In this document: one piece after another, positions 1-9,777 of the stretch | Layout: each line of letters begins with the position of its first letter | Numbering within the stretch: the first letter of the stretch is position 1 | Source: Haematococcus lacustris | Lineage: Eukaryota; Chlorophyta; Chlorophyceae; Chlamydomonadales; Haematococcaceae | DNA length: 64,000 bases | Reading direction: 5' to 3' | NCBI GenBank assembly: GCA_030144725.1 | Contig: JASKMD010000024.1 | Coordinates: 7,226,953 to 7,290,952 of the forward strand | The notes under the pieces: model-generated | Databases searched by the model: none | The model's input: only the letters and a program-made list of their open reading frames with translations | What the model was told of the DNA's origin: nothing | Position numbers and translations under genes: made by a program

Positions 1-769
1 TGTGGAACAAGGGCACACAGCTGCACCAAGGCCACAACAAGTGGGAGCAGTCCGATTGGCAGGCCTCCGCAAGAATAGGGCATGTGCCCATTCATATTTT
101 GAGTTTTCTCACATGCAGTGATAGGCCCATGGTGCCTGCTGCCCCACCCTCCCAGCCTCGAGGTGCTGGCAACTATGCCCAGGCCAGCAAGGCCCACTGC
201 TCTTGGAGGCAGGTCAACCAGGCTAGCAAGGCCCACTGCAAGCCCAAAAGAGCTGCCAGGCAGTGCCAGGAAGGACGAGCTAGGGCCAACTGAAGACGGG
301 AGCTGAACACAGCGTGCAGAGTGTTCAGCGACCAGTGGTATCGTGCCAGTGAGCTGAGCTGCCACCCTGCAAGGAGCCCTGGAGAGGCTGCCTGCAGGGT
401 GCATGCCACCTGCCCGTGGCGCAGCAGCAGCAACACCAGGCTATGAGGGGAGGTGTGGTGACGGGCCGGCCTGAAGACTCCGCCGCTCTGGGAGTCACTC
501 AGAGAGCCAGTCATCTTGTCAATCATCCGCCGCTGTGCTATGGCCGACAGCCTAAAGGTCGCATATAGCATTTTGCAGCAACACTTGGCAAGTGCCATAC
601 AGTGATGATCACCCAGCGAGCAAGGCGCCCTGCACTTGGAGATGCGGGTGTGCCAGCTAGCAACCCCAGGGCTGGCTGAGACGGAAGAAATGAAAGAATG
701 AATCTGCGCAAAGCATTTGCCTGCGTGACAAGGCCAAGTTTGCCCCCACATGTGTGCCCCTTCACCCCA

Positions 770-850
770 GAGCACATTTCTGCGTCTTTTAGCTAGGTTT
801 GAACCCGTGACCTTAGCCGAAGCGACTTAGGCCACTCGCCCATGGAGTTG
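770..850 (-). repeat. tRNA-like SINE fragment
   Basis: On the minus strand a B-box-like GGTTCAAACC follows a D-arm-like GGCGAGTGGCCTAAG at tRNA-like spacing. No full cloverleaf with paired acceptor arms can be drawn, so this is read as a tRNA-derived SINE remnant, not a tRNA gene. A second copy at about 3560-3640 shares the GGTCACGGGTTC core. Confidence 0.35.
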
Positions 851-1040
851 GGGGGGGGGGCATCCCCTACCCTTGCGCCAAGGATTGTAAATGCCTAGGA
901 TTCATGTATGCCTGGGAGATTGTGGGGTTGACTGCTTCCGGGGTGAACAGAGGTGCCACTGTGCATTGGCCGCCAAATGCTGACCATGGTGGTGACGACC
1001 ATGTTGGCAATGGTGGAAGACCTGCCTCCTTGCCACTCAC

Positions 1041-1551
1041 CACATCGGTGAAGAAGCCTTCTGCTAGGAATGTGCGCAGGCGGGCATGGTCAGTGAGGAG
1101 CAGCAGCTTGTGCGCAGCTTGGTCACCAGTCAGGTTGTGCTTCTGGCCCAGCTGGCGGGCACACTTGATGGAACGCAGCAGAGACGTCAGTGCATTGGTC
1201 CTGCCCCATGTGCACAACAGGTCAGCACCATCAGTGCCAGGCACTGTCTCAGTCTCTGTGTCAGGGACTGTCAAGCTCAGTGTGTGTATATACATAGCAT
1301 GTCAGCACCATGTATGTCAGCATGTCAGCATATATATATATATACATGCATGTCAGCACCATCAGTCACAGGGATGCTGCTGTGGGCGCAGTGGATCTCG
1401 AGGCTATGCTGACAGTGCCAAGCTGCAGCATTCCAGCCACTTACAAAGGCCACAGCTCAGCCTCGCCAACTGAGCCGCCAAGCCGGAAGTGGACTGCCGT
1501 GTATGCTTGCATGGGGTCCAGCCCCAGCTTCTGGTATTGCTGCATGCTAGC
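1041..1551 (-). pseudogene. Two linked exons of an unrecognised protein
   Basis: Two exons read on the minus strand join in phase. Exon 1551-1445 begins ASMQQYQKLGLDPMQ and ends ELWPL. Exon 1200-1041 reads TNALTSLLRSIKCARQLGQ and ends LRTFLAEGFFTDV. Both have GT donors and AG acceptors, and phase 2 joins cleanly. The sequence is clearly protein-like (amphipathic helices, balanced composition), but I do not recognise the family. No convincing upstream exon is seen: a partial copy of the coiled-coil gene and a mobile element begin at about 1.85 kb. A continuation below 900 is also unclear. It may be a truncated gene or part of a transposon-encoded protein. Confidence 0.4.
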
Positions 1552-1849
1552 CTGCAATCAATGGAGACACCCATCCCCTCAAACATTGTCCAGGGATCAA
1601 GGGAGACCACAATCACGGGGGGCTGCAATCTGGGTGATTGATTGCTGGTGTCTTTACTGCTCCTACGTGGCAAGGCATGTCACACTTCTTTAGTTGAGAG
1701 GCCCCATGAGTCACCCCTCACCGACCTCCAGGACTTTGGGGGCTGCTTGGAACAAGGCGTGGAACAGACAGTGCCTGCATGCAAAGCAGTTGAGGTAGGT
1801 CATACACCCAATTCTTTGAGGACCAGCAACATGCCCCACTTGCTCTGTC

Positions 1850-3042
1850 GTAGGCCATCAGGTTGCAAGTGTTGACAGTGTTGACAGTGGAGCGCACATC
1901 ACCATCAAAGCCCTCCATCAACACGGCGGTCTCTGCTAGCTCAGATTGCAAGTGTTGCACAGCAGAGAGGCAATCAGCACTCAGGCTGTGATCAGAGCAA
2001 CCACACTGGCCCACGTCATGGGGATACACCCAACAGGGCATACGGTTGTGCTGTGCAGGGTCGCGCGCACCCATAAACAAGCTGTCTCTGACCACAGAGT
2101 ATAGCTGCCAAACATAGAGAAGTTGCATGCCTTGAGAGTGCATGCCTTGAGACCAACTACGGTGCAGACTAGTAGTTGTGCATCTGCATCAAGCTGAACA
2201 CCAAGCACCACTGATCTTGCACGCTGGCCCTTGCCCTGTGGGCAGCACTGGCCGGCATTTGAAAAGGTCAGAATGCCATGCCAAAAAACCTTTCCCCAGG
2301 ACCTTTCCCCAGGACCTGCGCCCAGCCAAGAGCCAGTGGCACGGTAAGTATGTGCAGGGTCATGCTCACCCATGGACTCGCGCCCAAACTCCCTCCCCCT
2401 CCCCAGGGACCCCCTACCACAGCCCAGGCCCCCGTTGCCCAGAACCCCCCTGCCCCTGTCCACGGAACCCCCCTCCCCCAGCCCAGGACCCCCTGCCCAG
2501 GCCCCACCTCCCCCAGCCCAGGACCAGCCCCCCCCTGCTGCAACTGGCCCAGTGCAATGACCCCAAGCCCCCCCATGGGGCAGGTGGCTGGACCGGGACA
2601 CAACCGGATGCCTGGACTTGCAGCGCATTGGGGAGAGCATGCAGCGCCCCCTGGAGCTGTGCAGCTGGAAGGACCTGGAGGTTCTGCCCCCCGTTGGCAA
2701 GGAGTACCAGCAGGGCTACAAACTGGCCAATGACCGGCTGCCCAAGGGCAGGCAGAGGCTGCACCAAGCTGCAGAGTACCAGCGGGGCATCAAGGGTCGG
2801 GCCCGCAACAATGCGTAGGGCCTAGTACTTTGCACAGGCTGTTAGCTGATAAGCATAGTGCTGTTAGTTTTGATGAGGTGTCCAGTGGTCTAGGGGGGAA
2901 ATGCCACCGGAGTGGGTTTTGTAGTCATCAAGGGTGCGACCAAGGGTGCTTCAACGTGATTGGAGTAGCTAAGTGAGGTTATCCACAGTCAAACAAGTTG
3001 TTCCCTGTTGAACGAGTCTTGTTTGTCTGTTGTAGGCCATCA
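1850..3042 (+). mobile_element. Fanzor-like relic A1 with flanking direct repeats
   Basis: This is a candidate complete insertion bounded by an 11-bp direct repeat GTAGGCCATCA (1850-1860 and 3032-3042). Inside, at 2588-2818, is a C-terminal peptide with W-L-D-R-D-T followed by LQRIGESMQRPLELCSW and ending GRARNNA-stop. It is preceded by a polypyrimidine stretch and an AG acceptor at a conserved ccccatggggcag. The D-R-D motif resembles RuvC-III of TnpB/Fanzor nucleases, although here the usual N is replaced (DRDTTGCLDL), so this copy is probably inactive. A ~210-bp non-coding tail (2819-3031) is conserved with A2. The 5' part (about 1861-2060) is a copied fragment of the coiled-coil gene. The nuclease identity is inference. 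Confidence 0.5.
1861..2060 (-). pseudogene. Captured fragment of the coiled-coil gene
   Basis: On the minus strand this segment encodes LQSELAETAVLMEGFDGDV and matches exon 13208-13098 and its flanking intron in the 9.8-18.4 kb gene, with scattered substitutions. The reading frame then degenerates. It lies just inside the 5' direct repeat of element A1, so it was probably captured or was the insertion site. Confidence 0.6.
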
Positions 3043-3112
3043 TCTTGTCATCATCACCATCATCGTCAACATCACCATCCCCATCACCACCATCATTCCC
3101 ATCCCCATCAAA
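3040..3112 (+). repeat. CAT/ATC microsatellite
   Basis: Imperfect trinucleotide repeat (CAT, CAC, ATC) directly after the 3' end of element A1. It has no coding support; the His-rich translation is a by-product. Confidence 0.8.
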
Positions 3113-3559
3113 ACATGGCATTCGCCTGTCAGCCCTGCGGCAACATACAGCCTCATCGCCTCAATATGCTGTGTTTCAAGGTCGCTGATCATGGACACGC
3201 CACGCCCTATCGTTCAACCAAGGACGCTGGCCTAGCTGTAGAGCCAGTGACGCTGCCAGCCAGCAAGGCCCCTGACAGGCCGCCACCTGGCGCTCTTATG
3301 TGGGTATGTGCAGCCGGTGCAATTGTTGGCAGATTGTCTTGTACATCAGCAATGGAGCCTTTTTGTCACCTTGGGAGTGCCTTGGTAGCTAGCAGCTGCC
3401 TATATCCAGCAGGGTTGCCTGGCGCACTTTGAACTCATGTGGTGAAAGAAAGGAAGAAAAGAAAGGTTACGCTCTCCCTGACGGGCGTGACTTGAGGGAG
3501 ATCGATTTGAGAAGTTGAGAGGTTGATGCCACTTGCAGCACTTCTCATTCTTTGCAAAA

Positions 3560-3640
3560 AAGGCACCAGAGTAGTTTTTTACGTCGCTAGGTGGGATCGA
3601 ACCCGTGACCCTCCACTCGTTGCGTGATCACCCATACTTA
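3560..3640 (-). repeat. tRNA-like SINE fragment
   Basis: The minus strand has a B-box GGTTCGATCCC preceded by GTGATCACGCAACGAGTGG and followed by an A-rich stretch (GTAAAAAAC). It shares GGTCACGGGTTC with the copy at 770-850. It is probably a tRNA-derived SINE; no intact cloverleaf is seen. Confidence 0.35.
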
Positions 3641-3904
3641 CGTGGTGTTTGAAAACAGCTCCACATGCACGTAGCCTGGGTAGTCCTTATCGATTGGCTC
3701 TGCTTGCAACACCCACGTCACACACTGCATCACTGTGGCATGGGGTTTCCCACCACAAACTAGACATGCTCCAGACCTACCTTAAACCTGCCCTGGTTGA
3801 GACTCAGTACAGGCATGCCCATGGTGCTCAGTGTGACATCAGTGTCAGCAAACATGTGATTTCATTGGTGTGCAGAAGACTGGGCGGGCAGCCCAGCCTA
3901 GTCC

Positions 3905-4075
3905 GGCCACCAAGGGCTAGAGCTAAGACAAGGCTGCCAAGGCTACCCCCCAACACCTCAGCAAGACAGGTGGCTGGATAAAGACTTCAATGCGGCGCTG
4001 ACTGTGCAGCGCATTGGGGAGAGCAAGTGGCACCCGCTGGAGCTGTGCTCATGAAATGAGCTGCCTGGGCACCCT
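3905..4075 (+). pseudogene. Fanzor-like relic B1 (C-terminal fragment)
   Basis: The plus strand reads RWLDKDFNAALTVQRIGES followed by KWHPLELC and an in-frame stop. This is the second peptide family (B) with the D-x-D-x-N-A-A-L pattern. The start is lost, the second half of the usual C-terminus is absent, and no tail is recognised. It is a broken mobile-element fragment; the nuclease identity is inferred from the motif only. Confidence 0.45.
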
Positions 4076-4215
4076 GACATAGGTTACTGTGCGATTGGGT
4101 CATTGGGGCCTGCCTGTGGTACGCCCGTGGCGTGCTAGGTGCAGGCTGCAAGGATGCTTGATTGTGCAAAAAATCGTGCAAAACGTGGCAGTGTGCACAG
4201 CCACGCACACCTCAC

Positions 4216-4324
4216 CGTTGGTTTCGATGGCGATGATGCGATCCTGTACTTCATGCAGCTGAAGCTGGTCAGGCTTGAACATTTCCCTGCGCGCCAGTGA
4301 GCCCACCAGGCACCCATTGAGGAG
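4216..4324 (-). pseudogene. Orphan exon, unrecognised
   Basis: A minus-strand segment between an AG acceptor (gttacag) and a GTGAGG donor reads LLNGCLVGSLARREMFKPD and continues QLQLHEVQDRIIAIETN. It is protein-like, but no family is recognised and no neighbouring exons were found. It is probably a remnant of a transposon or dead gene. Confidence 0.3.
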
Positions 4325-4329
4325 CTGTA

Positions 4330-5770
4330 ACAGCAGTGTGTGCTGAGTACACCATGCTCACTAGCAGGCGACTAGATGCAGCCAGCTCGTTTCTGTAGCA
4401 ATGTGGTGTATTGCAGTAGCGTCGTGTACATCCTGTGGCACAATGAAGCCACACCAGGGGGTGAGTGCATCCAGCCTGCCCGCTCTATAGTATAAGCCAG
4501 CTGCTATGCTCAGGGGGTCTCAGCGCCACACCACCCCATCAGGCATATAGCAGGGCAGGCAGGTTGGCAAGTCGGCAGGGAAAGCTTGGGAAGGTTGCGC
4601 AAGCCCTGCAGCAGTCCTTTTTGCGTGCTCCAGCTTGCCTGTACTATGTGTGTGTACTATGGGGTGTACTACACACTTGCTTGTCTCTGTACTGTGCCTG
4701 CACTGAGGGGCCAGCAATTCAAGGCCGACAGCTGTTCATGGGCACAGCAGAGGGCAGAAGGCAGGAGGCAAGGAGGAGTTGGGTGCCAGAGTGCAGAGCT
4801 CAGGCTTTGCAAAGGGTAGCGCAGTGGCAGTCAGTGCATGCGAGTGTCATGCAGTGTGTGCATGCAAGTGCAACCGCCACCACCAGGTATCCATGCACCC
4901 ACAAGCAAGCTGAGCAATTGAAGGGGCAGTACACAATGTTTGGGATGCAGAACCAGTGGTGTCCTGGTGGAGATATGCTTCACTGGGAGCTAGGCGAGGA
5001 GGGACGAGTGGCGCTGGCATGCAAGAGTTCAGGCTTCAAATAGTGCTCTTAGTACAGATTGTTTATACTAATTTAGTTAGTATGTGGCAGTTATGTTCAT
5101 TGGCAAAAAATGGATTAGTTTCATTACATCACTCAGATGTGCGCACCAACACACAGGGGTGAGCAGACTGATGCTAAGAGGTACGCACCACCACGCAGGG
5201 TGACGCCAAGGATCGCGAGTCAAGTTGGTGTCCAAAGGGCGCCAATCTATGATGCCTGCAGTTGCATACGTTTAAGACATGGCAGGCATTAGGATGGTGA
5301 GTGATGAAGAGGGAGTCAGGCTAGGGCCGGCATGGGCGGGGTATCAGCCACCACCCAGCAGCCAGCCATACAACACCTACCAGTCAGACGACAGCCAACA
5401 GGCAACAACTCACCAGCCCGAGATGGCAGCAAACCAGCAATCACCCACCCGATGGCGCCAGAAACTCCTCCATGGGTGCTGGGTGGTCTTGCTGTATGAT
5501 AAAAATCCTCTTGGCCCTGCAAGCCTGGAAGCCTGCTTAGTAGCATGAAAGTGTACATGTGTAAAAGAGCTGCAGGATTAGGCTGCTACAGCTTGTCGCA
5601 CCTGGCGGCCAGGCGCACCATGAAAAGGATGCCTCTGATACGGTCACCTAAACCCTGACATGTTCCTGATCCTGCTCCTCTGTCTGCACAGGAACGAGAT
5701 GACACAGTAGCAGCATGAGCCCATTTGTTGACACATGCAGCCTATACATGACTTGGTGACATATCGCTGT
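4330..5770. other. Intergenic stretch without recognisable genes
   Basis: A plus-strand open frame (4465-5043) is present, but its composition is random-like and it matches no family I know. Nothing else supports a gene here. Confidence 0.5.
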
Positions 5771-5781
5771 CAACTCTAACT

Positions 5782-6066
5782 TCACCTACTTTTTTGGGGA
5801 CAATAGTAGATCATATACTTTGCATTTGGGTTTTGGCGGTTTTGTCGGTGAAACTCTATGTATTCCCTCACCCACGCCGCATCGTCCCCGCTGCACCGCT
5901 CTTTCCACTGCTCATAGTTGTATCGCGGACCTGCCACGGGAAATGTCCATGAAGCCGCAACAGTTGGGCGTAGAGTCCCGATGCACAGCACAGATGCGAG
6001 CACGATAGCACAATATAGAGCTCGCATTTTTGTGCGGGCACGTACAGTCAAACCGATAGATTGCAC
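5782..6066 (-). CDS. Possible small secreted protein
   Basis: A 94-codon minus-strand frame. If translation starts at the second methionine (codon 14, about 6027), the product begins MRALYCAIVLASVLCIG and has the basic-hydrophobic-small layout of a signal peptide, with cleavage likely after PTVAAS. The mature part would be about 55 residues, rich in aromatic and charged residues, with only two cysteines (in KERCSGDD and YYCPQ). The stretch is less GC-rich and less repetitive than its surroundings. No family is recognised, and an accidental frame is possible. No intron is needed. Confidence 0.4.
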   Translation of the reverse strand: MQSIGLTVRARTKMRALYCAIVLASVLCIGTLRPTVAASWTFPVAGPRYNYEQWKERCSGDDAAWVREYIEFHRQNRQNPNAKYMIYYCPQKSR

Positions 6067-6599
6067 GTTTGCACATTTGTATTTGCATTGTAATTCTTAC
6101 ATGCACTCGTGCGAACTATTCACTGAGATTGAGACCACGGCAATGAGGTTACGGGGCTACATTACATCCGTAGCGTGATTGCACCAGCACTGCTGGGGCC
6201 TATCGGGGCCTTACTGGGCCCTACGCCCTAGCTTGTAACAGAGCACCATCACGCTGGTTGCAGTTGGTCGCAGTTGGTATCCACAGGTTACAAAAGTTTA
6301 CAACCTGTTAGAAACAGGTAAGACCCAATCCTATAGCGATGAATGTTGGCATGAGCCACATACTCTTATCTAAGCTTTGCCTAGTACACACATGCTACTG
6401 AGCCATGGGGCTCCCCTGCCCTCAGGATAGTGAAGGCTGAGTTGCAGTCTTTGTCCAATGATCTGTGGAGGTCCCCAAGAGTGGCCTGGTTCGCCCAGGG
6501 GCACCACATGAGGCCCCGCACTGGCGCCTTAACGCGCCTCAACAAGCGGTCCACAACTGAGTGTACCCACAGTCAGACAGTGTTACGTGACCATGTAAG

Positions 6600-6700
6600 G
6601 CTAAGCTAATGCCGGTTGAGAGATCTGGATCTCCCCTGTGAGAAGTGTGATGTGGTGAGGTGATCTGAGGCCGGGTTCGATTCCCGGGCAGACTTCCTGA
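6600..6700 (+). repeat. tRNA T-arm-like sequence
   Basis: CCGGGTTCGATTCCCGG at 6671-6687 folds as a perfect T-arm and contains a B-box. The acceptor strand that would pair with the following GCAGACT is missing upstream, so this is a tRNA-derived repeat or pseudo-tRNA. Confidence 0.35.
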
Positions 6701-7252
6701 CAACGCCCAGTCTGTCACGGAGAACTCAGTCACCGCCACTCATCACGCAACAGTTGGTTTCCGACCCATGTTTCTAAGTCCGACTGGATCGTATCTGCTT
6801 GAACCGCCATTTATGGAATTGTCGCGAAGCGACGGCTGTGTGTGGGCTCTGAGCTGAGCGAAGAGGCTAGAGAGCCTGGAAACCAGTGGCTAATGAGCCT
6901 TTGTGCGGTACAGCCAGTCGGCGGAGGTTGATTCTGCGAGAGTGGCGATGGAGGTGACAGTTGTCGTGATGGCTCTGCAAGCCATGTTGACTGCGAAAGA
7001 ACGGGAGATGCGTGACTCAGGAGCGTGCAAGCCGAAATGCCGAGGTGCAAGCCGAAATGTTGCAACTGTTGCTTAGGCGGACTCGGCCTGGGAGAAGCTC
7101 TTGATCTTGTGCCTATGTTTGAAGCCAACTCAATGTGTAAGAGAATGGCTATGGCTATGGGTGCACCGCCGCATGCTGCTGAGGTACAGCCTGGAAGGCT
7201 GCAGCTACCTTTTCTGTTTGAGGGCCGGCTAGGTAACAACAGGGCCGGCTAG

Positions 7253-7312
7253 GTACCCACAGTCAGACAGGTTGTTCCATGTTGCACGAGTTTTGTTTGT
7301 CTGGGTAAAGCT
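7253..7312 (+). repeat. Orphan family A tail terminus
   Basis: A ~45-bp stretch (CCCACAGTCAGACAGGTTG and the following TTGTTTGTCTG) matches the last bases of the conserved tails of A1 (about 2980-3030) and, less well, A2 (about 20665-20710). No coding part accompanies it. It marks a solitary or badly degraded family A element. Confidence 0.5.
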
Positions 7313-7520
7313 ACCTGGTCAGCATGCACCTGTAGAAGCTGAAAACGTTGAAAGGTGCAAATTCATGTGACCTACTGTCACCCAAGGCGGAGCAGCAGCA
7401 GCCTGCAGCTCATGTGCACCCCTGTTGCGGTGCAGCAGATCCCCAAATCCCTGATGGACTGACGGTTATGCCAGGGTGAGTCCCGAACCCCTGGAGGGGG
7501 AGGGCGGCCAAGCAGCCTAA

Positions 7521-8777
7521 TGGCTTACACCGCTTAAGGTCACCCCGGCCATTGGCCATGCCAATCCGTGACAGGCCTGACGCTCGCACCACGCGCTAGT
7601 GAAGGGTAGCGAAGGCTATCGCGGTAAGTCACGCGCGCTAAAACTCGCGTTTCAGACTGAAGCCTCCCAGATCACTCCGCCCGCCACCAGCTCGAAACTT
7701 GAGATAGCGTAAACAAGCAGCGACCCACTCACAGGAGCAGGGTGGCGAGGCGCTCCGTGGCGTCCGTGTAGTTCGCACTAAAGTGACAGGCTCGTAGTGC
7801 GCCGCAGGCCATCGCAGTGAGCCGAACTACCACGCCATGTCACTACACCACGAGACTGAGTCACGCCACGCTTCGCTCAAGTCGGTGCAAGCTGGGTGCA
7901 TGGCACTGTCATTTTTTCGTGGCGTCCGTGGCGCCCGCCACAATGGAGGTTTCCGGCACTGCCACTGCCACCACTCAAAAGCTTGGCACGTATCGCTATA
8001 CGGCGTTCCAGGAGGGCGCGGCGTACGGGTCCAGGAGGGCTGATCACATTTTTCGGTATCAACTTCGCGCACAGTGCGAGAAACGCAGCGATGTGGGCGC
8101 CTAGCGACTACACAGGGTCCAACCCGTCGGGGATACCCCCGAGGACGCCGCCAATCGCGCCCTGTGATGAGCTCGCCCCATGCCATATTCACCCTCTGTC
8201 ACATGTTGTCATTGTATGTGCCACACAAGGTGATGGAGCATGTCTTGGACCGCATCCCGGAATATAGACCCGCTCAGCTCTCAGTGAAAGGTGGAAGCAC
8301 GTGGAAAGGACCACTGGCCGAAAAGTTGATGCTCTTGACAGGAGCCCATGAATGATGAGGTCAACGCTTCAGCAGAGTGCACGGTAGCGAAACAAAGTCC
8401 ACGCACGGTGCTGCTGACACCTCATTGAGATGCTCTGCTTGCTTGGAGGCAGGGTTAGCCAGGTCTTGGGCCAGGTGTCAGGAAGGGCCCGGGCCATGAG
8501 GGGTCCCGACTTAACCCAGGGAATCTTGCGCTTCGACCTGCGACCCACGTACGGTCGCACCCTGTTGAGCCCCAGGCTGCAGCGAGCGAGCATGTTCACA
8601 GTCCGCGGGGATGGCGGGCGGAGTGATCTGGGAGGCTTCAGTCTGAAACGCGAGTTTTAGCGCGCGTGACTTACCGCGATAGCCTTCGCTACCCTTCACT
8701 AGCGCGTGGTGCGAGCGTCAGGCCTGTCACGGATTGGCATGGCCAATGGCCGGGGTGACCTTAAGCGGTGTAAGCCA
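7521..8777. mobile_element. Non-autonomous element with perfect 166-bp TIRs
   Basis: The arms 7521-7686 and 8612-8777 are exact reverse complements over 166 bp, starting TGGCTTACACCGC. The ~925-bp interior holds only short frames with no transposase motif I can recognise, so the element is probably mobilised in trans. Flanks are CCTAA on the left and CCTAT on the right, at most a 4-bp target duplication. Absolute identity of the arms suggests recent movement or gene conversion. Long arms recall Mutator-like or foldback elements; the superfamily is not assigned. Confidence 0.8.
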
Positions 8778-9777
8778 CCTATCTAGCAGGGTAAGCAATC
8801 TTTTCTTTTACCTACTTACAGCACCAGGTTATACGGGTACAGCTTCATCTGTACATCTTCTTGGCGGTCATCAAGCGGTGTGAGAGGATAAGAGTGCTGT
8901 ATGAGGCCTCAATCACTCTCTCACCATCCACGAGGCTAGGGGATGTCAAGTAGCCAAGTCTTCAAGTGCGTTGTTAGTGGCAGATGAATTACAGTGTAAA
9001 CAACCACCATTATGTCCACCATCACCATCAGCAGCAGCAGACACAGACCATAACGTTTATTACTTGCTAGCTGTTATTTGTTTGGTTCTACACGAACACA
9101 CCATCAGAAGGCTGTTGTGGTGTCTCTTATTAGGTCATTCCTAATCGCCAGTCCACCATGCATTTATTGCCACACAGCATAGCTTCGCACTTGCTGCATC
9201 CCATCCAGGTCAATGCAGGATGGCCAGAATGAAATGCATGCGAGGGGCCGTCGAGGTAGAAGTAATGGTCTTCATGTCTCTGTAGTCATGATGTGTGAAG
9301 ATGAAAAAAGACAGAGAGTCAAAGCAGGTGGGCAGCACCTTTCTTGGTCTGAGGACCCCTCAAGTACTCCAAGTATATGCGGCAGAGGGAAGACTGTGTG
9401 GGAGGCCTAGGAGAAGGCAACAGAACAAGGTGTTGATGCTCTCAGTCTTGAGATCGCTATCATCATGGGGTCAGCATGGGTCAGCATGGACAAGTTAAGG
9501 TCCTCAGCAGAGGTCAAGCAAAATGTTACTCTGCAGATACAGGGTTTTGAGGACAAAACCCCTAACCCATCTTTATGTGTAATGTGTGTCCCGCCTGTGA
9601 CAATATGTGTCCTGTCCTGTGACAATGGCATGGCAATTGGACGCTCTGGCTCTGGCTCAGTGGGCAGTACAGAGCTAGCCAGGCCAGCAAGGGATACCTC
9701 CCTTCCTCAACCACCATGTGCAAATTGGCAGCAGGCCCCCAGGCAGTTGCCCTGCAAGGCATGGTCAGGGCCCCTTC
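8778..9777. other. Gene-free stretch downstream of the coiled-coil gene
   Basis: This lies past the stop codon of the minus-strand gene and would hold its 3' UTR. I see no other coding support; only short CAC/CAG repeats near 9010-9040. Confidence 0.5.

Noticed and set aside
173..775. 200-codon minus-strand ORF at the window start
   Set aside because: Composition is random-like with no recognisable motif and overlapping frames are equally open; kept out of the gene list.
3000..3432. His-rich metal-binding protein
   Set aside because: The His run is a translated CAT microsatellite next to a mobile-element end.
4465..5043. 192-codon plus-strand ORF
   Set aside because: No motif, no codon or composition signal and no family resemblance; probably chance.
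6600..6700. tRNA gene
   Set aside because: The T-arm is perfect but the acceptor stem partner and anticodon arm cannot be formed.
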